Source of the DNA: Priapulus caudatus | Lineage: Eukaryota; Priapulida; Priapulimorpha; Priapulimorphida; Priapulidae | Reading direction: 5' to 3' | Assembly (NCBI RefSeq): GCF_000485595.1 | Contig: NW_014578871.1 | Location: forward strand, 26,905 to 55,413 | Length of the DNA: 28,509 nucleotides | Shown here: piece by piece, positions 9,841 through 17,991 of the stretch | Numbering within the stretch: the stretch's first letter is position 1 | How the letters are laid out: every line of letters starts with the position of its first letter | The notes under the pieces: model-generated | What the model saw: the letters and a program-made list of their open reading frames with translations, nothing else | The model's database searches: none | What the model was told of the DNA's origin: nothing | Position numbers and translations under genes: made by a program

Positions 9841-10117
9841 GCTGGCGCCTTCGTCGTGGCCGTCCTCGTCGTCCTCCTTCGTCGTCCTCCGCGCCTGCCG
9901 TCGTCCTCTTCCGTCGTCGTCCTCGTCCGCCGTCGTCCTCCTCGCCGTCGTCCTCGTCCTCCGTCGTCCTCCTCGCCGTCGTCCTCGTCCTCCGTCGTCC
10001 TCCTCGCCGTCGTGCTGGTCCTCCGTCGTGCTCGTCGCCGTCGTGCTGGTCCTCCGTCGTCCTCGTCGCTGTCGTGCTGGTCCCTCGTTGTCCTCCTTGC
10101 CGTCGTTCTGGTGCCCC
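9841..10117. repeat. 31-bp minisatellite downstream of ORF4, copy A
   Basis: Purine-rich on the minus strand. The spacing of GCCGTCGTCCTCGTCC starts at 9944, 9975 and 10006 is exactly 31 bp, with degenerate units on either side. Because 31 is not a multiple of three, translation cycles through all frames and gives Arg/Gly/Asp/Glu-rich or Pro/Arg/Ser/Val-rich peptides on either strand; these are not credible genes. Confidence 0.85.
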
Positions 10118-10733
10118 CTACCAGCGATAAAAGTCCTCGTCGTCCTCCTCGTCTAGCTCCCACTCGCTCTCTGAATCATAGGGCAGTCTCGGTAGCCCTG
10201 GCCGCTGCTGGTTCAAGAAGGACACCCCCAGCAGCGGCGCAAGTTCGAGGGGTACTATGGCGATTGCCGCGTTGTCGTCGTCGTGATGGACGACGGTCCA
10301 ACCCGGGTTGTTGGCCCGGTACCGGCGGACATCTGTCCGGAACGCCTCCCAGCTGTCGTAGTGCGTCAGCCTTAGGATGGCTGACGCTGCGCCCGGTCCC
10401 GGGTAGATAAATCGGGGCTTTGTGGGCGGGGATTCCGGTCGGCCGGTCGAGCAGCGGGGAGGGCCGAGCGCTTCGCTCCCTGGCTGGCCGCAGGGCCTCC
10501 CAATCGATGGGCGAGCCGGTGGGTGCCTCCTGCGGTGGCGGCACGTATAGCGGTTCGGGGGTGGCCAGCTGACGCCGCGCCCTCCACGCTACCGGTCCGC
10601 CTGATGCGCCCGCACCCTCCTGGTGGCGGAGGACTGCCGCCACTTCCTCGTCGTCACTCTCGTAGATCACTTGCCTGTCCTCATCGCTGTCCTCCCCGTC
10701 GTGGTGGCAGGTCGAGCGCTGGTGTGTATCCAT
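10118..10733 (-). pseudogene. ORF4 of copy A, frameshifted
   Basis: Homologue of the intact 206-codon ORF at 14732-15352. The first ~80 codons align in frame. Then a 2-bp deletion (around 10485) shifts the frame, which stays open by chance to 10176. The original frame remains recognisable downstream, including WE.FRTDVRRYRANNPGW and the acidic C-terminus ending FYRW before the TAG at 10120-10118. Differences from copy B in that part are mostly conservative (for example SESEREPEDEE versus SESEWELDEED), suggesting protein-level constraint before the break. Confidence 0.75.
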
Positions 10734-11133
10734 GATGACTGTTGCTCAACAAAAGGTTAGATTATTCTACTGACCTTAGCCCGCAACCCTGACAATATCG
10801 TGCCGACACATAAACTAAAGACAAACACACAACATGAGACGATTAACACATGTGCTTGCGTACCTGGTGACTGGTACTGTAATGGTGACCATAGTGAACG
10901 TGGTGCAGCCAATGAACATAGTGCTGTCTATATAAACATACGTGACGCATAACGTGTAATCGTGCAAGTAATATCGGTTAACGTGATTCGGTGCTAATAC
11001 AGTGCAGTTACCTCGTGACCATACAGTGACTGTTAACTCCTAATTATACACAACATGTGTTTGTTAGGTACATGGTGACAAAAATACGTCGCCTGTGCAT
11101 CGATATCCTTAGAACCTATGGAGCACTCTTAGT
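10734..11133. other. Env-ORF4 intergenic segment, copy A
   Basis: About 400 bp with no ORF, rich in GTGAC/GTGA motifs. A splice-acceptor-like sequence, TTTTGTTGAGCAACAG (AG at 10740-10739), ends five bases before the ORF4 ATG. Most of this segment is missing in copy B. Confidence 0.6.
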
Positions 11134-13371
11134 CTAGTCTGCATATTTCTTAGTGTTATGTTTTGAACGAGGCAGTGTTTTCATCTCCACTTCCTCGTTC
11201 ATATGCACATTCTCTAGCGGATGTGCCCGAACTCTGTGGAGCATCTCATTCTCCCTTTCTTCAGCGTGCAATGTCGGATACAAACGCTGCGGCACGAAGG
11301 GCGCGGTTGCATTGACGGGTTGCAGGAGCGGCTGCACCGTGGGTTGGAGAATGGTATGAGTCGCCGTGGTACCAGGCGTAGTAAATGACTGACATAGACG
11401 TGGGCGAGGATGTGGTGGGGCGCAGCAACAATATAACACTACCATGGCTATCACAGCGATGTCCACATAGATAACTATTTCATGCCATCGAATATGGGTG
11501 CTCTGAAAATTTTTCTGAGCTGCCTCATTGGCATCTAGCAGCCTTCTACTGTTAACTATGGCATCCTTGAGGTGGTCATAGGCTATGTCTAGATCCTGTG
11601 ACTCATACAGTTTAGGTGGTACTATATCCCGTGGAATGAGATCTGTGGCATTACCCCTTTCCACCGCCAATTGCGCTAAGTCCGCCCATATTGTAGGTGT
11701 CTGGAGCGACTTAGGTAAAATATCGACTAACGATCTCGTAAGATTCACCGACGACTCATGAAAATAAAACGTGGGTAAGGTAAGGTCAGCCGAATGAGCA
11801 CTACAACCCGATTGCAACTATACCAGCTGACGTGAGGCTATTTGAATGTCCGTAATAGTGGGAGCCTGATCGTTGGTAGTCTGACAGGACACTGTCAACC
11901 AAAACGTCTTCGCCGGCGATAGCAGCCAGTGACCATTACCAATATACGTAATTAGATGCTTAGGGTTAGCACATATCTTGACCCTTCTCTGGCAATAGGT
12001 TTGTATGTGCTCGGCTTGCCTTAAAAATAACGCGACTAAACAATCCTTGGCCCCCCTAACATAATAAATTTCAGATTCAGCCTGGCAGATGTTATGGGTC
12101 TCGTGCAGGCACTTACGCACTAGGTTTGGCTCAGGATAAAAATACCGTGTCTTATCCTGCGCAAATGCGATGTATTCCTTGTCTAACACATAATACACGT
12201 GCGCTTGGGTGCCATTAATGTATTGGGGTGCGGGCAAGATTTGAAAAATGTTAAAAATTTGGCCGACATGTTTAAGTGGTAGAAACGTGAGTATATGGAA
12301 CGAATTTTCGACTGGTATAACTATGGTCTGCAACAGACTATAGTAATACAAAATAGTGTCATCCAATGCCTTCGGCATTGCTAGATAATTTGGAATAACC
12401 TGTTTAATACTCTGTAAAATACTTAGTAAATGCGTTGGTGGTACCAGTGAAATCGGTAATCGCCCCGTCAGACAACTGGTTAGCGAATGCTCCAAGTCTG
12501 CGACAATATTCGTGACGTCTTGTAAGGTCAACATCATCATGTCAATCGTGGTCTGTAGTCTAATTATGGCTGCCGTCCTGGTGTTAAGAGTAATTGTCAA
12601 GGTTAGCAACTGGTTGTTGATACTATTGACAAACTGTCGCATCGTCTCTACGCCATCAATTAGTTCGTTTAGCGTATCGTGATTTAATTTAACCTGTGTC
12701 TTTGTCAGATTAAATACAGTCAATGAATCTTCTATGGCATGTTGAAAGGCCCCTTGAGTAATTTCAAACCCAGATAGTCTCGCTTGTAAGTCATTCAAAT
12801 CATCTTCTGTCGCCACCCCATACAATGCCTTTTGAAAGCGACCAATAAACGGTAATAGTGATCGCTTAAAACGATGCCGTGTGCTGGCAAACATGGAAGT
12901 TAACCCCTCAATCCGCTCCGATAGCCGGTGATAGCGGATTCTGAAATCTGCTGCATGCTTCTTTATAAAAACTTCGATAATCTCACGAAATTGGTCGTTG
13001 TTTTCGGGTGACTTGTTGCTCTTGTTCGCTCCTCTTACGTACTGTTCAAACCATAGCGCAGTAGTGTTCTCATTCGGCGCTGCAACCACTATTCTAATAC
13101 GCTTCCCAATGTAGGTGTATTCGTGGAGGACATGCGCCGCCCTGTCACCTCGAAATGGGGGCGGGCGGGTGGTGCGCGTTTACTGCGTTGATTAAACAAA
13201 TATTCGATCTGCTCATCAATCCCCCTCATGTAATTCTTCACAGGTGATAGGTCTAACGTAAACACTATTGTCCAACTGCTCTGTGTTATTGCGAGCGTCC
13301 CTTTAGGTACGAACACTGCTCCTCTCATCAACGTCATCGCGAGCCCCAAAGTCGCTACACACAGTCCATAC
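11134..13371 (-). pseudogene. Env of copy A, baculovirus-F / errantivirus type, broken
   Basis: A class I-like fusion glycoprotein that in errantiviruses mediates membrane fusion. Seen in order: a hydrophobic N-terminus right after the splice acceptor (codons from 13370), a Trp-containing block (SSWTIVFTLDLS) typical of this family's N-terminus, a furin-type site R-F-K-R followed by a fusion-peptide-like SLLPFIGRFQKALYG, heptad-rich helices, Cys-rich ectodomain, a membrane segment (IVIYVDIAVIAMVVLYCCC) and a Pro-rich, then charged tail. Breaks: small indels near 13080-13110 put the N-terminal ~90 codons (13349-13089) in another frame from the rest, and a TAG (11820-11818) interrupts the frame where copy B has Ser. 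ATG codons inside the first exon are at 13337 and later; the natural initiator is probably on an upstream exon. Confidence 0.88.
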
Positions 13372-13387
13372 CTGTAATAAAACGAAA
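13372..13387 (-). promoter_or_regulatory. Splice acceptor at env 5' end, copy A
   Basis: TTTCGTTTTATTACAG on the minus strand, with AG at 13373-13372. The env frame opens immediately after it with a hydrophobic segment and no upstream in-frame ATG. The same site occurs in copy B. Errantivirus env is known to be made from a spliced RNA. Confidence 0.7.
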
Positions 13388-13787
13388 GATTATGAAGCTG
13401 ACGTCTGTTTGCTTAGCAATGTGAAACCTCTTCCCCTGGTTCTGCCTGTGTCTGCAAAGGAACAGGTTATTAGAAGTTAATACTGGTTCACTGTCGCTCT
13501 ACATCGTACCCTGTACACGCCTTGTTCTTTCGCGGCATGACTGCCTGCTCTTTCGCGGTTCCTCCACGTGATACCTAGAGAGAGAGCCACCCAAAAAAAA
13601 AAACCATATTGTTGTTCCCAACGTTATCCCATGCGCCATGCTTGCAGATCTCCTTATGTGTAGCGTGGTCGAGCATAATGTCTTTGGGTCCTTAAGACAC
13701 CATGGCCTGCCGCCGGTTGCTTGATTCGCCCTCCCACTCACGTAGTACTTGATCAGAGGTGTCCACGTGGGCGCTTGACGTAGATGT
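13388..13787. other. Pol-env intergenic segment, copy A
   Basis: About 400 bp between the integrase stop and the env acceptor. A consensus donor-like GTGAGT lies at 13741 on the minus strand. An 80-codon frame here (13741-13499) starts at that GTG, and copy B has a stop in it, so I do not call it a gene. Confidence 0.5.
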
Positions 13788-14453
13788 TCACTGCAACGGT
13801 GCTGGTACCAATCTTGCTAACGGTAAGAGATCGCTATCGCTATAGCTACTCTCGGATGAAGACCTTTGTCTCGGCTGCCTGGCTTCTTCCTCCGATTCAG
13901 AATCGTCACTGGGGACGTAAGCGTCGCTCCCTGTAGGGTAGGCTAGCGTTGCCTGTCTCCGTGGTTGCTTCCTAGTGGTCCCTGCCACTGCACGCTCCCT
14001 CGGAGTGGCTTCCTTCGTGGCTCTCAATATGGCTTCCCTTTCAATTTCCCCTTCGGCTTCCTTGGCGGGTCGGGTTGTGACTTCTCCTCTCGGTTGATCC
14101 AAACGTAACCAAGGATACGCTGCTCGTATGTTATCTACATGCGCGGTGACCTGTCGATGCGTCGTCTCGTGTTGTAAAATAAATTTCTTAGGTGTTATTA
14201 TTTTCGTTACCGTATAGTACGCTTTCCACGCACTGTTTAGCTTGTGGCTTGTCCCGGGCTTCAAGACTGGATCGTGGTAGAATACCGGATCTCCCACTCT
14301 GAATTCCTGACGCCTTGCCCTCTTGTCGTAGATCTTCTTGTTATGGCTTCTCATATCTTGCGTTGCCGTTCGCATGTGCGCAAACGCATGGTGAAACCTC
14401 TCCAGTGCTTGTGAAATCGGCTCCTCGTCGTAAGATTTCCTTCTTGGTAATAA
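13788..14453 (-). pseudogene. Integrase C-terminal part, copy A
   Basis: The frame is open from the N gap edge (about 14453) to the stop at 13788. It holds the region after the catalytic core: a basic KKIYDKRARR stretch, a GD-V motif (FRVGDPVFYHDP) and K-L..W..Y.V (HKLNSAWKAYYTVTKI) as in the C-terminal domain of Ty3/gypsy integrases, then a low-complexity tail rich in Arg, Glu and Ser (SDDSESEEE, SSSESSYSDSD). No lesion is visible in this part; the catalytic core lies in or beyond the gap. Confidence 0.85.
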
Positions 14454-14454
14454 C

Positions 14455-14464
14455 NNNNNNNNNN
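14455..14464. other. Assembly gap of ten Ns
   Basis: Separates two retroelement pieces that are not adjacent in a normal element: the AT-rich end after the 31-bp minisatellite of copy B, and the middle of the integrase of copy A. The real gap length is unknown. Confidence 0.98.
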
Positions 14465-14474
14465 TTAATTTTTA

Positions 14475-14731
14475 TTTATTTTTTTTTTTTCTAGCTATCC
14501 AAAAATCCGGCTGGCGCCTTCGTCGTGGCCGTCCTCGTCGTCCTCCTTCGTCGTCCTCCGCGCCTGCCGTCGTCCTCTTCCGTCGTCGTCCTCGTCCTCC
14601 GTCATCCTCCTCGCCGTCGTCCTCGTCCTCCGTCATCCTCTTTGCCGTCGTCCTCGTCCTCCGTCGTCCTCCTCGCCGTCGTACTCGTCCTCCGTCGTCC
14701 TCCTCGCCATCGTTCTGGTGGGCGCCCCCGC
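14475..14731. repeat. 31-bp minisatellite, copy B
   Basis: Same position after ORF4 and the same purine-rich unit as in copy A, with fewer units, ending in the shared sequence around CTAGCTATCCAAAAATCCGG. Frames on both strands are repeat by-products. Confidence 0.8.
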
Positions 14732-15352
14732 CTAGTCCCATCGATAAAAGTTCTCGAGCTCCTCATCCTCTGGCTCCCTCTCGCTCTCACTATCGTAGGG
14801 CAGTATCGGTGGCCCTGGCCGCTGCTGATTGACTAGGGACACCCCCAGCAGCGGCGCAAGTTCAAGAGGGACGACAGCGATTGTGGCATCGTCGTCGTCG
14901 CGGTGGACGACGGTCCACCCCGGGTTGTTGGCCCGGTACCGGCGGACATCTGTCCGGAACTCCTCCCAGCTGTAGTAGTGCGTCAGCCTTAGGATGGCTG
15001 ACGCTGCGCCGGGTCCCGTGTAGATAAACCAGGGCGTTGTGGGCGGGGATTCAGGTCGGCCGGTTGGGTAGCGTGGAGGGCCGGGCGCTCCGATCCCTGA
15101 GGCTGGCCGCAGGGCCTCCCAATCGATGGGCGGCCGGGTGCTTGCCACCTGCGGTGGCGGCACGTACAGCGGCTCGGGGGTGGCCAGCTCACGCCGCGCC
15201 CTCCACGCTAACGGGACGACCGGTGCGCCCGCACCCTCCTGGTGGTTGAGCACTGCCGCTACTTCCTTGTCGTCGCTCTCGTATATCGTACGCCTGTCCT
15301 CGTCGCTGTCCTCCCCGTCGTGGTGGCAGGTCGTGTGATTGCGTGCATCCAT
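14732..15352 (-). CDS. ORF4, unrecognised accessory protein downstream of env
   Basis: An uninterrupted 206-codon frame from the ATG at 15352, five bases after a splice-acceptor-like site, to the TAG before the minisatellite. I do not recognise it. Residues ~12-31 are acidic (DGEDSDEDRR, YESDDKE); ~45-105 are Pro/Arg-rich (PEPLYVPPPQ); ~108-175 look folded (WFIYTGPG, YYSWEEFRTDVRRYRANNPGW, then a four-Asp run and IAVVPLELAPLLGVSL); ~186-206 are acidic, ending FYRWD. There is no signal peptide, membrane segment or zinc motif. Copy A has a homologue with conservative changes. Most Ty3/gypsy elements have no gene here; a regulatory or captured gene is possible, but its function is unknown. Confidence 0.7.
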   Translation of the reverse strand: MDARNHTTCHHDGEDSDEDRRTIYESDDKEVAAVLNHQEGAGAPVVPLAWRARRELATPEPLYVPPPQVASTRPPIDWEALRPASGIGAPGPPRYPTGRPESPPTTPWFIYTGPGAASAILRLTHYYSWEEFRTDVRRYRANNPGWTVVHRDDDDATIAVVPLELAPLLGVSLVNQQRPGPPILPYDSESEREPEDEELENFYRWD

Positions 15353-15375
15353 GATGACTGTTGCTCAACAAAAGG
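15353..15375 (-). promoter_or_regulatory. Splice-acceptor-like site before ORF4, copy B
   Basis: CCTTTTGTTGAGCAACAG with AG at 15359-15358, preceded by a branch-site-like CTAAC. It is conserved in copy A. It would allow ORF4 to be the first ATG of a spliced RNA. Confidence 0.45.
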
Positions 15376-15394
15376 TTAGATTATTCTACTGACC

Positions 15395-17577
15395 TTAGCC
15401 CGCTAACCTTAACAATATCGTGCCGATATATAAACTAAACAGAAACACACAACATGACACGATTAACACATGTGCTAATGTCGGATACAAATGCTGCGGC
15501 ACGAAGGGCGCGGTTGCATTGACGGGTTGTAGGAGCGGCTGCACCGTGGGTTGGAGAATGGTATGAGTCGCCGTGGTACCAGGCGTAGTAAATGACTGAC
15601 ATAGGCGTGGGCAAAGATGTGGTGGGGCGCAGCAACAATATAACACTACCATGGCTATAACAGCGATGGCCACATAGATAACTATTTCATGCCATCGTAT
15701 ATGGGTGCTCTGAAAATTTTTCTGAGCTGCCTCATTGGCATCTAGCAGCCTTCTACTGTTAACTATGGCATCCTTGAGGTGGTCATAGGCTATGTCTAGA
15801 TCCTGTGACTCATACAGTTTAGGTGGTACTATATCCCGTGGAATGAGATCTGTGGCATTGCCCCTTTCCACCACCAATTGCGCTAAGTCCGCCCATATTG
15901 TAGGTGTCTGGAGCGACTTAGGTAAAATATCGACTAACGATCTCGTAAGATTCACCGACGACTCATGAAAATAAAACGTGGGTAAGGTAAGGTCAGCCGA
16001 ATGAGCACTACAACCCGATTGCAACGATACCAGCTGACGTGAGGCTATTTGAATGTCCGTAATAGTGGGAGCCTGATAATTGGTAGTCTGACAGGACACT
16101 GTTAACCGAAACGTCTTCGCCGGCGATAGAAGCCAGTGACCATTACCGATATACGTAATGAGATGCTTAGGGTTAGCACACATCTTAATTCTTCTTTGGC
16201 AATAGGTTTGTATGTGCTCGGCTTGCCTTAGAAATAACGCGACTAAACAATCCTTGGCCCCCCTAACATAATAAATTTCAGATTCGGCCTGGCAGATGTT
16301 ATGGGTTTCGTGCAGGCACTTACGTACTAGGTTTGGCTCAGGATAAAAATAACGTGTCTTATCCTGCGCAAATGCGACGTATTCCTTATCTAGCACATAA
16401 TACACGTGCGCTTGGGTGCCATTAATGTATTGAGGTGCGGGCAATATTTGAAAAATGTTAAAAATCTGGCCGACATGTTTAAGTGGTAGAAACGTGAGTA
16501 TATGGAACGGATTTTCGACTGGTATAACTATGGTCTGCAACAGACTATAGTAATACAAAATAGTGTCATCCAATGCCTTCGGCATTGCTAGATAATTTGG
16601 AATAACCTGCTTAACACTCTGTAAAATACTTGGTAAATGCGTTGGTGGTACCAGCGAACTCGGTAATCGCCCCGTCAGACAACTGGTTAACGAATGCTCC
16701 AGATCGGCGACAATATTCGTGACGTCTTGTAAGGTTAACATCATCATGTCAATTGTGGTCTGTAGTCTAATTATGGCTGCCGTCCTAGTGTTAAGAGTAA
16801 TAGTCAATGTTAGCAGCTGGTCGTTTATACTATTGACAAACTGTCTCATTGTCTCAACGCCATCGATTAGTTCGTTTAGCGTATCGTGATTTAATTTAAC
16901 CTGTGTCTTTGTCAGATAAAAACAGTCAATGAATCTTCTATGGCATGTTGAAAGGCCCCTTGAGTAATCTCAAACCCAGATAGTCTCGCTTGCAAGTCAT
17001 TTAAATCATCTTCTGTCGCTACCCCATACAATGCCTTTTGAAAGCGACCAATAAACGGTAACAGTGATCTCTTGAAACGATGCTGCGTATTCGAAAACAT
17101 AGACGTTAACCCCTCAATTCGCTCTGATAGCCGCTGATAGCGGATTCTGAAATCAGCTGCATGCTTTTTTATAAAAACTTAATAATCTCACGAAATTGAT
17201 CGTTGTTTTCGGTGACTTGTTGCTGTTGTTGTGCTCTTACTGTACTGTTCAACCATAGCGGCAGTAGTGTTGTATTCGGGTGCAACCACTTTCTAAATAC
17301 GGTTCCCAAGGTAGGTGTATTTCGTGAGGACTTGCGCGCCCTGTCACTCGAAATAGGGGGGCGCGCCGCGGCGGGTGGTGCGCGTTTACTGCGTTGATTA
17401 AACAAATATTCGATCTGCTCATCAATCCCCCTCATGTAATTCTTCACAGGTGATAGGTCTAACGTAAACACTATTGTCCAACTGCTCTGTGTTATTGCAA
17501 GCGTCCCTTTAGGTACGAACACTTCTAATCTTATCAACGTCATCGCGAGCCCCAAAGTCGCTACACACAGTCCATAC
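15395..17577 (-). pseudogene. Env of copy B, baculovirus-F / errantivirus type, broken
   Basis: Same protein type as at 11134-13371. The N-terminal ~128 codons (17555-17169) are continuous where copy A is shifted. One-base deletions near 17180 and near 16916 then break the frame, leaving the furin site/fusion peptide (R-F-K-R, SLLPFIGRF) in a 62-codon piece (17100-16912) and the remainder in a long open frame (16849-15395) that reads through the Ser replaced by a stop in copy A. A 413-bp deletion relative to copy A (junction at 15476/15477) removes the charged cytoplasmic tail and fuses the frame to non-coding sequence, giving a new hydrophobic end (CCVFLFSLYIGTILL). The membrane segment before it is intact. 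Confidence 0.87.
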
Positions 17578-17593
17578 CTGTAATGAAACGAAA
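17578..17593 (-). promoter_or_regulatory. Splice acceptor at env 5' end, copy B
   Basis: TTTCGTTTCATTACAG with AG at 17579-17578, one base different from copy A and in the same position relative to env. Confidence 0.65.
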
Positions 17594-17991
17594 GATTATT
17601 AAGCTGACGTCTGTTTGCTTAGCAATGTGAAACCTCTTCCCCTGGTTCTGCCTGTGTCTGCAAAGGAACAGGTTATTAGAAGTTAATAGTGGTTCACTAT
17701 CGCTCTACATCGTACCCTGTACACGCCTTGTTCTTGCGCGGCATGACTGCCTGCTCTTTCGCGGCTCCTCCACGTGATACCTAGAGAGAGTCACCCAACA
17801 AAAAAAATCATATTGTTGTTCCCAATGTTATCCCATGCGCCATGCTCGCAGATCTCCTTATGTGTAGCGTGGTCGACCATAATGTCTTTGGATCCTTAAG
17901 ACACCATGGCCCGCCGCCGGTTGCTTGATTCGCCCTCCCACTCACGTAGTCCTTGATCAGAGGTGTCCACGTGGGCGCTTGACGTAGATGT
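17594..17991. other. Pol-env intergenic segment, copy B
   Basis: Counterpart of 13388-13787, with the same GTGAGT donor-like site at about 17945 on the minus strand. The short frame seen in copy A is interrupted by TGA here, so it is not a gene. Confidence 0.5.

Larger units (their letters stand above)
8753..14454 (-). mobile_element. Env-bearing Ty3/gypsy (errantivirus-like) element, partial copy A
   Basis: Read on the minus strand: integrase C-terminus, intergenic segment with splice acceptor, env, ORF4 (frameshifted), 31-bp minisatellite, AT-rich segment, polypurine tract, 3' LTR. Its 5' side is lost at the N gap. Its LTR abuts the interrupted gag of the plus-strand element, so it inserted later. 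It closely resembles copy B at 14465-18656. Confidence 0.85.

Noticed and set aside
9822..10410. Arg/Asp-rich and Pro/Arg/Ser-rich ORFs on both strands
   Set aside because: They translate a 31-bp tandem repeat that changes frame at every unit.
10857..11269. The segment missing from copy B considered as a spliced-out intron
   Set aside because: Its ends read GC...CA on the sense strand with no possible GT-AG alignment, so a deletion is more likely.
13499..13741. 80-codon minus-strand ORF between integrase and env
   Set aside because: Starts with GTG at a donor-like GTGAGT, and the same frame is stopped in the other copy.
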